From: a virus
Strand: one strand, 5' to 3'
DNA length: 44,856 nucleotides
IMG/VR virus record: IMGVR_UViG_3300035698_002097
Location: 1-44,856 of that record
Positions 1-6,679 of the stretch are shown here, piece by piece. The first letter of the stretch is position 1. Each line of letters opens with the position of its first letter. The notes beneath the pieces were generated by a model that ran no database searches, had not been told where the DNA came from, and saw only the letters and a program-made list of their open reading frames with translations. The position numbers and the translations under genes were made by a program.

Positions 1-127
1 AATTAAAAAAGATGCCTAACACGTTGTATAATTAATTTTTAATTTTTTCCCAACGCTCAAAGAAAAACTCAATCGGCTTATTGTCCTCAACTATCATACT
101 ATAATCAAGTGCCATTCTATAATTAGA
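1..127. repeat. Direct repeat, copy 1 of the contig-end overlap
   Basis: These 127 bases are identical to 44730-44856. The repeat includes the 3' part of the HNH gene at 32-421. Its length equals the largest common k-mer of de Bruijn assemblers, so the likeliest meaning is that the contig is circular with 44,729 unique bases. A true 127-bp terminal repeat cannot be excluded from sequence alone. Confidence 0.93.
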
Positions 128-421
128 GCTATCCCTTTTAAGCCGTATAAGCTGTTGTTGTATCTCGTTCCTAAAGGTTTCAATAGTAAATGTACTTTTC
201 CGTCTATTGCACCTTACACAACTTGGGTTAAAGTTTTCTATTTCGTGTTTGCCTTTAGTCACTTTCCACTTTTTACATTCTTCTTCAGTTCCATTATGCC
301 AATGCGCTTCTATATGGTCAACCTGCAACTGCTTATACTCTAATTCAGTTCCACAATAAGCACAACGTTTATCGTACTTATTCCAAACTTGTTCTCTTAT
401 TTCCTTTTTTATATATGCCAT
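32..421 (-). CDS. HNH endonuclease
   Basis: A 129-residue protein with a classical zinc-bound HNH nuclease core: a CAYC knuckle near residue 20, a VDHI motif near residue 34 supplying the catalytic His, then an NPSCVRCN segment with the second Cys pair and the distal Asn, followed by RRKS. HNH proteins of this size in phages are either homing nucleases or terminase-associated nicking enzymes. On the circular map this gene lies about 0.2 kb beyond the small gene at 44288-44548 and about 1 kb from the terminase genes, so both roles are open. The start is the ATG at 419-421. The 3' end of the gene falls in the contig overlap and is therefore repeated at the right end of the window. Confidence 0.85.
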   Translation of the reverse strand: MAYIKKEIREQVWNKYDKRCAYCGTELEYKQLQVDHIEAHWHNGTEEECKKWKVTKGKHEIENFNPSCVRCNRRKSTFTIETFRNEIQQQLIRLKRDSSNYRMALDYSMIVEDNKPIEFFFERWEKIKN

Positions 422-472
422 CGCTAAAAATTAAAATCTAATCATACAACCATACGTTATAAACAACCTTGC

Positions 473-919
473 TTACAACTTCTTTCCACAATAAAAACAC
501 TTCCCGTCACCTTGTTCAATCTCACCTAATGTATTACCGCATTCGCAAGGCAGATTTATAACATTTTGTATAGATAATGTGTTTTCGCTCATCTCAACTA
601 CCTTGTTATCCTCGGTGGTTGGTTGATTTATTTCACCTACTATTTCCTCCTGTAATGCGATTAGCAAATCAAATCCATCATCAAAAGATAATTTATCCCT
701 CCATTTCCACTTTCTCAATCCTCTATTTATTGAGTCTAATAATATTGTTTCATTATCACCTTGCTTGACTTCCTGCTCTTGTTCTCTCATTTCCTCCGCT
801 GTTTGAAATGGTCCATCCTGCCATTGTTCGTTAAATTCGCCTGCTGTTTTCATATCCGCTAAGTCAGTTTTAACCTTGCTTTCCTGTTGTGAATCGATAC
901 TTTCTCTACTCTTTTGCAT
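473..919 (-). CDS. Hypothetical protein with C-terminal zinc ribbon
   Basis: A protein of 148 residues if translation starts at the ATG at 917-919. The frame is open back to a TTG at 946, but the ATG has the usual A/T-rich upstream context of this phage. The N-terminal half is charged and Gln/Glu-rich. The middle contains a LLDSINRGLRKWKW segment that resembles the LLDSIRIWKW segment of the DUF6948-like neighbour at 1221-1598. The last 25 residues hold two Cys pairs, CECG and CFYCG, a typical zinc ribbon. I do not recognise a function. It is downstream of the glycine-rich gene and probably in the same operon. Confidence 0.6.
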   Translation of the reverse strand: MQKSRESIDSQQESKVKTDLADMKTAGEFNEQWQDGPFQTAEEMREQEQEVKQGDNETILLDSINRGLRKWKWRDKLSFDDGFDLLIALQEEIVGEINQPTTEDNKVVEMSENTLSIQNVINLPCECGNTLGEIEQGDGKCFYCGKKL

Positions 920-990
920 GATGTTTAAATTAAAGGGGGCGTTCAATTTTGATAATATTGAACTGTTAATAATACCCCCTTATTTAGTGT

Positions 991-1233
991 TTAGCCGTTT
1001 CCGTTTCCGCTGCCGTTTCCGCTGCCGTAGCCGTAGCCGCTGCCGTAGCCGTTGCCGTAGCCGCTGCCGTAGCCGTTGCCGTCGCCGTTGCCGTAGCCGC
1101 TGCCGTAGCCGCTGCCGTAGCCGTTGCCGTAGCCGTTGCCGTCGCCGTTGCCGTAGCCGTAGCCGTAGCCGTAGCCGCTGCCGTAGCCGTCGCCGTTGCT
1201 GTTGCCGATATTAATACTATCTAATTCTTCCAT
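991..1233 (-). CDS. Glycine-rich hexanucleotide-repeat protein
   Basis: An 80-residue protein in which, after a short MEELDSIN leader, almost every second residue is Gly and the others are Tyr, Asn, Ser or Asp. The start ATG at 1231-1233 overlaps the end of the DUF6948-like gene by 13 bases, which suggests translational coupling. There is no signal peptide or hydrophobic segment. The very low complexity points to a flexible or phase-separating tail, or to a polymorphic repeat with no fold. The strict repeat coding also gives a spurious Cys/Arg-rich frame on the plus strand. It uses GGC almost exclusively for Gly, unlike its AT-rich neighbours. Confidence 0.6.
   Translation of the reverse strand: MEELDSINIGNSNGDGYGSGYGYGYGYGNGDGNGYGNGYGSGYGSGYGNGDGNGYGSGYGNGYGSGYGYGSGNGSGNGNG
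994..1205 (-). repeat. GC-rich hexanucleotide tandem repeat
   Basis: About 35 units of the pattern GGC-NNN on the minus strand (gccgta, gccgtt, gccgct or gccgtc on the plus strand) run for 212 bases with no interruption of the six-base period. It is the most GC-rich stretch in the window. It encodes the glycine-rich protein and is a likely site of slipped-strand length variation in steps of two residues. Confidence 0.92.
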
Positions 1234-1598
1234 GGCTCAACATTTTGAATTGATTGCCTTGCTGTTTCTGTCATTTCGATAACCTCAATAGATTCAGTTA
1301 AGATTAATTGAGTAGTGATAGTCATTCCAAATTTACATTCACTGGGGTTATTTGTACCTTCCATTGATAACTGACTTAATGATGCTGCCCCTGACCATTT
1401 CCAGATACGAATAGAGTCTAATAATTTGACTTCTTTTCCGTTTCGTTCTTTCAGATAACCACAATGAACGCCGGCGGAATAAGTACGAACCATTACAAAT
1501 GGCATCCCGTCACGTGTTTCAGCTATTTCATTAATACTTCCTTTTGGCACGTATGTAGTACCGTCGATTACGATTTCTTGAACTGTTACTTTTTTCAT
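1221..1598 (-). CDS. DUF6948-like phage protein
   Basis: A 125-residue protein. The stretch VRTYSAGVHCGYLKERNGKE followed by LLDSIRIWKWSGAASLSQL and CKFG matches what I recall of the DUF6948 family of phage and mobile-element proteins, whose members end in a segment about a cluster of ILTE...IEVIEMTE followed by a short tail, as here. The function of the family is not known to me. The start ATG at 1596-1598 has an A/T-rich upstream sequence and no Shine-Dalgarno. The gene overlaps the glycine-rich gene downstream. Confidence 0.7.
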   Translation of the reverse strand: MKKVTVQEIVIDGTTYVPKGSINEIAETRDGMPFVMVRTYSAGVHCGYLKERNGKEVKLLDSIRIWKWSGAASLSQLSMEGTNNPSECKFGMTITTQLILTESIEVIEMTETARQSIQNVEPWKN

Positions 1599-1608
1599 TT
1601 TGTTTAAT

Positions 1609-1980
1609 TTATTTATATTCTTTGGTATTGCTGTACAATCTTTCTGTATTGCGCTTAATTAGCTTGTCAATGTCTGGTAACGGCACATCCTTAATTTCAA
1701 CAGGATGGATGTTACGATTCTTAGGCATAGACCAAATGATTGAAAATTCATCGCTTCCCTGTATTACTTCAACTTTGCGCCACCTCTTTATATCCGGTAA
1801 CCTGGCTTTTAGTATGTTCTCTAATTGGATAACCTTAGCATTCGTTTCATGATCTAATTCACTCATATAAGTTCTATTTACAAATTCCTCAATTCGATTA
1901 AATGCTACTCGTTTACTCGGCCCAAGTTCGAATATAACGTGAATAATATCTTTTAGCTCTGTTATGTGGACGCGTTTCAT
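1609..1980 (-). CDS. Hypothetical protein
   Basis: A 123-residue, charged protein without signal peptide, membrane segment or Cys cluster. It is predicted mostly alpha-helical in its first half. I do not recognise the family. Its ATG at 1978-1980 overlaps the stop codon of the 51-residue gene at 1977-2132 as ATGA, so the two are probably translationally coupled. It belongs to the chain of small genes that runs from 3251 down to 1609. Confidence 0.6.
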   Translation of the reverse strand: MKRVHITELKDIIHVIFELGPSKRVAFNRIEEFVNRTYMSELDHETNAKVIQLENILKARLPDIKRWRKVEVIQGSDEFSIIWSMPKNRNIHPVEIKDVPLPDIDKLIKRNTERLYSNTKEYK

Positions 1981-2132
1981 TCGTCAAAGTCATAAGCTAA
2001 CCATCCAGAAACTCCGTATTCCTTATGTAACTCTTTAGCCATTTCTTCATAGCTTAGGCTTGAATCAATATTAAAATATACAATCGATTCGTTTTGATCT
2101 GATAACGTCACTTCTAATCTTATTGTTTTCAT
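1977..2132 (-). CDS. Small hypothetical protein, 51 aa
   Basis: A 51-residue frame starting at the ATG at 2130-2132 (MKTIRLEVTLS...) and ending in TGA at 1977-1979. The product is acidic and has an SLSYEEMAKELHKEYG helix and a WLAYDFDE C-terminus. Both ends overlap the adjacent genes by the four bases ATGA, which is the strongest argument that it is real. No function recognised. Confidence 0.6.
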   Translation of the reverse strand: MKTIRLEVTLSDQNESIVYFNIDSSLSYEEMAKELHKEYGVSGWLAYDFDE

Positions 2133-2275
2133 CTATTCCGTTTTGAGATTAAACACGCTGCAAACATCTGCTTATTACTCCCTGACTTATTCAACATCTC
2201 ATCTATAGGTATCAATAGCAATGGGAGAAGTAATATAGGGACTATTGAGATTGATAGTATTAGTATAGGGATCAT
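2129..2275 (-). CDS. Small single-pass membrane protein, 48 aa
   Basis: A 48-residue frame starting at the ATG at 2273-2275. The first 22 residues are almost entirely Ile, Leu, Pro, Ser and Val and form one predicted membrane helix; the rest is a basic tail ending SKRNR. ATGA overlaps join it to both neighbours. A membrane role such as an accessory lysis or exclusion protein is possible, but nothing in the sequence decides it. Confidence 0.5.
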   Translation of the reverse strand: MIPILILSISIVPILLLPLLLIPIDEMLNKSGSNKQMFAACLISKRNR

Positions 2276-2547
2276 GATTGTCGTCTTGCTGAATCTGAAC
2301 GCATTGAAGGCCCGCCTGTTTTGCTTGGTATAACTTTCTTATTTACGCCCTCATCTATTAGATTTAATTGCTCTTCATCCATCCACCATGCTTCAGGCTT
2401 AGTTATTTGACCCTTTTTAATCTTTGGCTGTACTGAATATCTTACACATCCATTTAACCACATGGATGAACATTCAATTATTCCGGATAAACCAGAAACA
2501 ATGTCTTTTACTTTTTGCCCGTTCTTAAATTTAAATTCAATTTTCAT
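2272..2547 (-). CDS. Conserved small phage protein
   Basis: A 91-residue protein. The pattern FKNGQKVKDIVSGLSGIIEC, an NGCVRYSVQPK segment and WWMDEEQLNLID resembles a small beta-rich domain that I recall from many phage genomes, with a glycine turn after a KVKD strand and a W-x-D-E motif near the end. Its function is unknown to me. The last 20 residues are Ser/Arg/Lys-rich and probably disordered. The ATG at 2545-2547 overlaps the preceding stop as ATGA. Confidence 0.65.
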   Translation of the reverse strand: MKIEFKFKNGQKVKDIVSGLSGIIECSSMWLNGCVRYSVQPKIKKGQITKPEAWWMDEEQLNLIDEGVNKKVIPSKTGGPSMRSDSARRQS

Positions 2548-2675
2548 AATTTCTCAAATATTCGTTTATAAAATAATCTCATCTCTGACCATTCACACAT
2601 CTGTAAAAATTCGATAACCTTTGACGGCTCAAACTTACACGCTGCTAATATGGTTCGTTGCTCTTGTTCGTTCAT
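2544..2675 (-). CDS. Small hypothetical protein, 43 aa
   Basis: A 43-residue frame from the ATG at 2673-2675 to TGA at 2544-2546, mostly helical and rich in Glu, Lys and aromatic residues. ATGA overlaps at both ends place it in the same tightly packed chain of small genes. No function recognised. Confidence 0.5.
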   Translation of the reverse strand: MNEQEQRTILAACKFEPSKVIEFLQMCEWSEMRLFYKRIFEKL

Positions 2676-2842
2676 ATCGCTGTATGATTAATTCGTCTAA
2701 TATTTGCACCAATATCTAAAAGTCTATTTTCAAAGTCTCCAGGAAATGAAGGCTTAAAAGATCCTGACTTTATTAGTATAATATAATATCTCATGTCTTC
2801 CCTTTCTTTTCTTAACCAATGAAATTGTACTTTTGTTTTCAT
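2672..2842 (-). CDS. Small hypothetical protein, 56 aa
   Basis: A 56-residue frame from the ATG at 2840-2842 (MKTKVQFHWLRK...) to TGA at 2672-2674. It is basic at the N-terminus with a YYIILIKSGSF strand. Its stop overlaps the next start as ATGA. Thirty-eight bases separate it from the upstream gene, and I see no promoter there. No function recognised. Confidence 0.5.
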   Translation of the reverse strand: MKTKVQFHWLRKEREDMRYYIILIKSGSFKPSFPGDFENRLLDIGANIRRINHTAI

Positions 2843-2880
2843 GATGTAAATGTAATCTATTCCTTATTAAGAACCTATAT

Positions 2881-3051
2881 TTATAAGCGTTTCTCTAGTA
2901 CCTTCATAAACTTACTGCAGTCGTCATTATACAAATACCCTGCACCGTAATTGGAATCAATCAGCTCAATACGTTCAGTATTTACAGGCGTGTAATACCA
3001 TGTATAATATTTTAGCCTCGCCAGGTGCTCCTTATGCTTTGCTATTTCCAT
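2881..3051 (-). CDS. Small hypothetical protein, 56 aa
   Basis: A 56-residue frame from the ATG at 3049-3051 to TAA at 2881-2883. The product is rich in Tyr and Lys and carries a YLYNDDCSKF segment close to the C-terminus. The start shares one base with the stop of the membrane-protein gene upstream. No function recognised. Confidence 0.5.
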   Translation of the reverse strand: MEIAKHKEHLARLKYYTWYYTPVNTERIELIDSNYGAGYLYNDDCSKFMKVLEKRL

Positions 3052-3251
3052 TATGGTAAAATTAAATATACAAAGTTACATAATAATAATATAGAGGATG
3101 ATATAAATGCAAATAAGCACAAATAGTGCATAAATCCAGCGTCATAAAGATCTTCGTATCTCCCATTTATTCTCCTGCATATATATACTATATTCGGTAT
3201 AATGGTAACTATAGTTAGAGTTATCCAAATTGTTAAAATTATTTTATCCAT
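3051..3251 (-). CDS. Small two-helix membrane protein
   Basis: A 66-residue protein with two hydrophobic segments, about residues 4-24 and 44-65, separated by a polar loop containing RRINGRYEDLYDAG. It is likely an inner-membrane hairpin. It follows the replication protein gene directly and may be coupled to it. It could be an exclusion or holin-like protein, but it sits far from the lysis genes and I do not assign a role. Confidence 0.5.
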   Translation of the reverse strand: MDKIILTIWITLTIVTIIPNIVYICRRINGRYEDLYDAGFMHYLCLFAFISSSILLLCNFVYLILP

Positions 3252-3252
3252 A

Positions 3253-3975
3253 TCATTTATTTTTAAGTTGTTTAAATTCCTCTCGTGTCATTGATGTTTT
3301 ACTTACTACCCCGTAATCATTAGGGATAGTCTCTATTGCGTGGTTTGTGACTGACGCTGTGGATGTGTTTTTTATCTTTAGCTTGTTATCAGCAACATCC
3401 TTCCTTGCAAATGTTCTAACTGTAGCTACCCAGTCCTTTCTCATTTCGCCCTTTGCCTCACTCCAATCAAATGCAGCATTAAAATAGTGTTTAGGATCAG
3501 CTTTTTTTAAGTCATCACTTTTATTAAAAGCGTCACTAATATCTAAAGTTGTTACACCTGAATTTTTCATTAAACATTTTCCAGTTCCTTTTTTAATTAC
3601 ATTTTCATTTTCATTTACATTTTCATTTTCCATATGTGGTTCATATGTAGAAGATGTGTTTATCATATCTTTATTGCCTTTACCCTCTCTATTCTTACGT
3701 CTAGAATCGCTATAAGCCTTGCGCTTAGTGATACTATCAGCAACCCACTCTATATGATAACCTCCATTTGTTTCGGTTAGAACAAACATTAACTCATCCA
3801 CCTCGTCCTCGTTAAGTCGTTTCGTGAAGAATTTTAGTTGCTTTTGTGAAATACATATGTTTCTCATATGTTCACACATGATGCGATCATATGCTACCTG
3901 TGAATTTCCGCTTAGAGTTTGTGTGTCTCTAAGGTAATCTCCAGGATAAAATAGAAATGCTGGGTCTTTAGCCAT
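3253..3975 (-). CDS. DUF1376-like phage replication protein
   Basis: A protein of 240 residues from the ATG at 3973-3975. That start is chosen over an upstream TTG at 4005 because GGAGG lies five bases before it, one of the few canonical Shine-Dalgarno sites in the genome. The N-terminal domain begins AFLFYPGDYLRDT with a later QVAYDRIMCEHMR, as in DUF1376-type proteins that act in phage replication initiation, probably as DNA-binding or helicase-loading factors. A low-complexity Asn/Glu linker (residues 110-130) joins a C-terminal domain with a HYFNAAFDWSEAKG and DWVATVRTFARKD pattern. No helicase or polymerase gene is seen, so this is the best candidate for replication initiation. Confidence 0.65.
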   Translation of the reverse strand: MAKDPAFLFYPGDYLRDTQTLSGNSQVAYDRIMCEHMRNICISQKQLKFFTKRLNEDEVDELMFVLTETNGGYHIEWVADSITKRKAYSDSRRKNREGKGNKDMINTSSTYEPHMENENVNENENVIKKGTGKCLMKNSGVTTLDISDAFNKSDDLKKADPKHYFNAAFDWSEAKGEMRKDWVATVRTFARKDVADNKLKIKNTSTASVTNHAIETIPNDYGVVSKTSMTREEFKQLKNK

Positions 3976-4075
3976 TGTTACCTCCAAAAAATAAAGCCCG
4001 TTCAAATATCTGGCTTACCCCCTGGAACGAGGCAGATACTTTACTAAGGCTTAATGTTTTTATGAGTTGTTCCAT
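3968..4075 (-). CDS. Possible leader peptide, 35 aa
   Basis: A 35-codon frame from the ATG at 4073-4075 to TAA at 3968-3970, starting about 20 bases after a promoter-like element at 4095-4102. It runs through the GGAGG site and start codon of the replication gene, so its translation would affect initiation there. The sequence alone does not show that it is translated. Confidence 0.3.
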   Translation of the reverse strand: MEQLIKTLSLSKVSASFQGVSQIFERALFFGGNNG

Positions 4076-4094
4076 ATTGATATTGTAAGCACCT

Positions 4095-4126
4095 CAAAGG
4101 TACGGTTTTAATCTGACATAAACTAA
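4095..4126 (-). promoter_or_regulatory. Promoter-like element before the replication gene
   Basis: On the minus strand TACCTTTG (4095-4102) matches the Bacteroidota -7 consensus TAnnTTTG exactly. TTAG lies 20 bases upstream (4123-4126), a partial match to the -33 TTTG. Transcription would start near 4088 and serve the replication gene. Confidence 0.5.
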
Positions 4127-5341
4127 TTAACTTAGTTCCTTTTCGCGTTTTCTTTTGTGTTTTATGTCTAGGTATTTAGAGTAAGCCTCTGACTTAGGCT
4201 GTGTTAATCCCAATCCCTTACACCACCAATCATTCCGCAATAATACCTTACACATTCTACGATAAGATGGAACCCAATAAGCGTTCTCTAAAACTAGCGG
4301 TGCTTCATCTGGGATACCGTCTTCATATCCTCTCTTTTTCCATCCCTGTACAAAAGTTCTAAAGCGTGAAATATAATGATCTCTAGTTATTTTAGGCATA
4401 GTGTTAAATATCAATTTAAAAAATGATTCGTAAGTGTGTCCAGGTGGTTTATTAATCTTATATGATCCAGATATATTACCAGACTCACGAACGTACATAG
4501 CTCCAGAATTAACACCGTTTACTCTTACAAGTAATTTATACCAAGTCTTTGGCTCTATGATATGATATAGCCATAAACCCCTTTTTTGATCTGCTCCGTA
4601 TGGCTGGCATAATCTCTGTTGAGATAAAGGAACGCCGGCTTTATTCATTAGATCATATACTTTATTATGGCACTTATCTTTAAACTTAGCATGATAAACC
4701 CAAATATCACGAGTTTTAAAGTCATAAATAGGATAAGCATTATAAGTATTTTTAGTTATCTGAGTTGTATATCTCTTATCTTTGTATGTTCGTTTTTTGA
4801 TAGTGCAAATAGTTCTAAATCTATTCAATGATTCATCAGCACGAATACCAATAAACCCGATTGCATCACCTTCACTGGCGTACCACTCACCAAATAAAAC
4901 TACAAACTCCTCAAACTCCATACCATCCTCAAAGAAATCAAAGAAATCTAATTCACTTATGCAATTCTTTGGAAGATCACGAACCCATAAATCTTTTTTC
5001 TCTGAATCCCAACACTTCCAGCGCGGTTCAAAATTACTAACTGCATTTGATAGCGATATAGGTAAACATACCCAATATGGTATAATGTTATCTTTGTAAA
5101 TTTCGTACATTTCTTCAGCATGTGCAATAGTTTCGGTATATTGCGCCTCTAGGTCAATTAATAAAACACCTACTTTCCTATTCCTTTTTATTGCCTCTTC
5201 CATTACAATGTGAAGCATAACAGAACTATCCTTCCCACCCGAAAAAGAAACGTATATTTGTTCAAACTCATCGAATACAAATTTCACCCTTTTCTTGGCT
5301 TCGGTAAGCACGTCCGACCCTATATATTTTTTAGTTTCCAA
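4127..5341 (-). CDS. DUF3440 PAPS-reductase-like protein (IbrA-like)
   Basis: A 404-residue protein of the adenine nucleotide alpha-hydrolase fold. The PP-loop SGGKDSS lies at residues 34-40 and would bind the phosphates of an adenylated or PAPS-type nucleotide. The C-terminal two thirds, with WLYHIIEPKTWYKLL and an aromatic-rich end, fit the DUF3440 group that includes IbrA. The start is TTG at 5339-5341: no ATG lies upstream before a stop, and the family begins at about this distance from the PP-loop. A ParB-like gene and a conserved small gene lie just upstream, the arrangement known for IbrA/IbrB pairs. The reaction is not established; a true assimilatory sulfate reductase is unlikely in this setting. 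Confidence 0.8.
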   Translation of the reverse strand: METKKYIGSDVLTEAKKRVKFVFDEFEQIYVSFSGGKDSSVMLHIVMEEAIKRNRKVGVLLIDLEAQYTETIAHAEEMYEIYKDNIIPYWVCLPISLSNAVSNFEPRWKCWDSEKKDLWVRDLPKNCISELDFFDFFEDGMEFEEFVVLFGEWYASEGDAIGFIGIRADESLNRFRTICTIKKRTYKDKRYTTQITKNTYNAYPIYDFKTRDIWVYHAKFKDKCHNKVYDLMNKAGVPLSQQRLCQPYGADQKRGLWLYHIIEPKTWYKLLVRVNGVNSGAMYVRESGNISGSYKINKPPGHTYESFFKLIFNTMPKITRDHYISRFRTFVQGWKKRGYEDGIPDEAPLVLENAYWVPSYRRMCKVLLRNDWWCKGLGLTQPKSEAYSKYLDIKHKRKREKELS

Positions 5342-5525
5342 TGTTTCTGAGATAAATAACAGTTCCTTTAATTGATTTTTTAGTAGCCCTCCCAGTTGAC
5401 CTGCTCACACATAAAATAGTTTTTTCATTTACCTGCTCTACAACAAATGCCTCCCTATTTATTAACTTTAATGCATGAGTAAATACATCACCATTTTTTA
5501 ATTCCTCCATTTTAATAGTTTTCAT
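5331..5525 (-). CDS. Small hypothetical protein, 64 aa
   Basis: Starting at the ATG at 5523-5525, this is a 64-residue protein with the pattern KMEELKNGDVFTH, then KLINREAFVVEQV and a basic TGRATKKSIKG segment, predicted as a small beta barrel-like fold. The frame is open further upstream, but the earlier residues look like read-through of the preceding gene. It overlaps the TTG start of the DUF3440 gene by 11 bases. No function recognised. Confidence 0.55.
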   Translation of the reverse strand: MKTIKMEELKNGDVFTHALKLINREAFVVEQVNEKTILCVSRSTGRATKKSIKGTVIYLRNIGN

Positions 5526-5535
5526 AATATTTGTT

Positions 5536-5961
5536 TTAATATAAATTAGCTTCTGTTCGTGACTTAATTGATTTAAGAGTAAAAGATCCGTAACCATGTA
5601 GAAACATCCAATAGTTAATTACCTCTAAAGCGGTCTCGTCTGCTGCTTTTTGCTGTGGCTTACTTAGTAAATGATAACCGCCTCTAAATTTTGCTGGTAT
5701 TCCATGAGCAATGCACATTGAGGCTTGTCCTATCCATGCTATCCTGTTCATACTTGGATTAGTTAAATTATGTTCACATGAATTAATCCATTCATCAACA
5801 ACGCGATAAGCGTTTAATTTAAATAGCTTTAAGTCTGAAAGAAATTCAGAATATTTATTCTGGCAGTCCTCGTGTGTCATTCCTTCGGGTGGATGCTCTT
5901 CAAAGAATCCAGCGGGATAGCACTCCCACATTTCCCACCTATGATAAATCCTGGCTATCAT
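5536..5961 (-). CDS. Conserved protein of the ParB/DUF3440 cassette
   Basis: A 141-residue, Trp/Tyr-rich protein beginning MIARIYHRWEMWECYPAGFF. The SCEHNLTNPSMNRIAWIGQA segment and the following AKFRGGYHLLS are the most distinctive parts. I recall similar proteins next to ParB-like and DUF3440 genes in phages of several phyla, so I treat it as the third member of that cassette. It has no signal peptide and no recognised catalytic motif. It overlaps the ParB-like gene by 23 bases and precedes the PAPS-reductase-like gene, which suggests co-translation and a joint function. Confidence 0.65.
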   Translation of the reverse strand: MIARIYHRWEMWECYPAGFFEEHPPEGMTHEDCQNKYSEFLSDLKLFKLNAYRVVDEWINSCEHNLTNPSMNRIAWIGQASMCIAHGIPAKFRGGYHLLSKPQQKAADETALEVINYWMFLHGYGSFTLKSIKSRTEANLY

Positions 5962-6643
5962 CTTCGAAATTTATGTCTGGATCATCATCAAATATCTCAC
6001 TTACCCATGCCTCGCTAAACTCTTCATTCTCGAACGCCTCAGCAAGTCCGCTGATTTGGCAAAGCCTTAACACCTCATCCTCATCCATTCCAAGTTCTTT
6101 TCCAACCCTTGCATCCGACCAATTACGTTTTTTTAGTTCAAGTACAATATCGGACATAGCATTAACGGCGTGTTTTCCCCTCGCTCTGTTATGTCGAATA
6201 GTTGAGGCTATACGGTCCCCCTTTCCCTCGTGTTCTTTTCGAATTATTACAGTCGGTAAATAGCCTTTTATACGCTCATTTATTACCTTTGATTCCTTAC
6301 CCACCCTATGTCTATGAAAGCCATCAATAACCTCCACCTTGTCGTCGTGGGGCCAGGTAACAATTGGTTGAGTAAATCCATCATTGTCAATACTTATTTC
6401 AAGTAATTCCATTTCTGGAGGGGCAACTTCATTTGGGTTGTAGTCGTTTGCAACAACATTGTCATTTTTAATCCACTTAACAAAATCAACAGGTTCGTTT
6501 TTGAACGGACTTTGATAGTGTATAGACTCTCTAATGTCATTTATAAAATTGATCTTGTCGTTATCATTAAGTCCGCTTAATACATTTCGAATATCAATCT
6601 GTATAGAGGCTAGACTTTCTGTATATGGCATAATTTGTTCCAT
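5939..6643 (-). CDS. ParB/Srx-fold protein (IbrB-like)
   Basis: A 234-residue protein with a ParB/sulfiredoxin-type core. After an N-terminal region, residues about 65-160 contain LLEISIDNDGFTQPIVTW, VEVIDGFHRHRVG and IRHNRARGKHAV. The GFHRHR and R-A-R-G-x-H motifs are where ParB-fold proteins bind or hydrolyse nucleotides. A helix-turn-helix-like segment follows (DARVGKELGMDEDEVLRLCQ), then a very acidic tail. Together with the DUF3440 gene two positions downstream it resembles the IbrB/IbrA pair. A role in plasmid-type partition is unlikely because no ParA is present. Regulation of gene expression or nucleotide chemistry are both possible. Confidence 0.78.
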   Translation of the reverse strand: MEQIMPYTESLASIQIDIRNVLSGLNDNDKINFINDIRESIHYQSPFKNEPVDFVKWIKNDNVVANDYNPNEVAPPEMELLEISIDNDGFTQPIVTWPHDDKVEVIDGFHRHRVGKESKVINERIKGYLPTVIIRKEHEGKGDRIASTIRHNRARGKHAVNAMSDIVLELKKRNWSDARVGKELGMDEDEVLRLCQISGLAEAFENEEFSEAWVSEIFDDDPDINFEDDSQDLS

Positions 6644-6679
6644 GATTGCAAGTAACGAATAATTAAGTTAAGAATAGTT

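Noticed and set aside
994-1205. Possible CRISPR array or iterons
   Set aside because: The period is six bases and in frame with a coding sequence; there are no spacers.
876-1214. Cys/Arg-rich plus-strand reading frame opposite the glycine-rich gene
   Set aside because: It is the antisense shadow of the hexanucleotide repeat; all supported genes are on the minus strand.
3071-3078. CAAAGTTA as a promoter -7 box
   Set aside because: It lies in the coding end of the membrane-protein gene and lacks a -33 element at 20 bases.
4782-5099. Plus-strand frame of 105 codons
   Set aside because: Opposite to the well-supported DUF3440 gene, with no start context or conserved motif.
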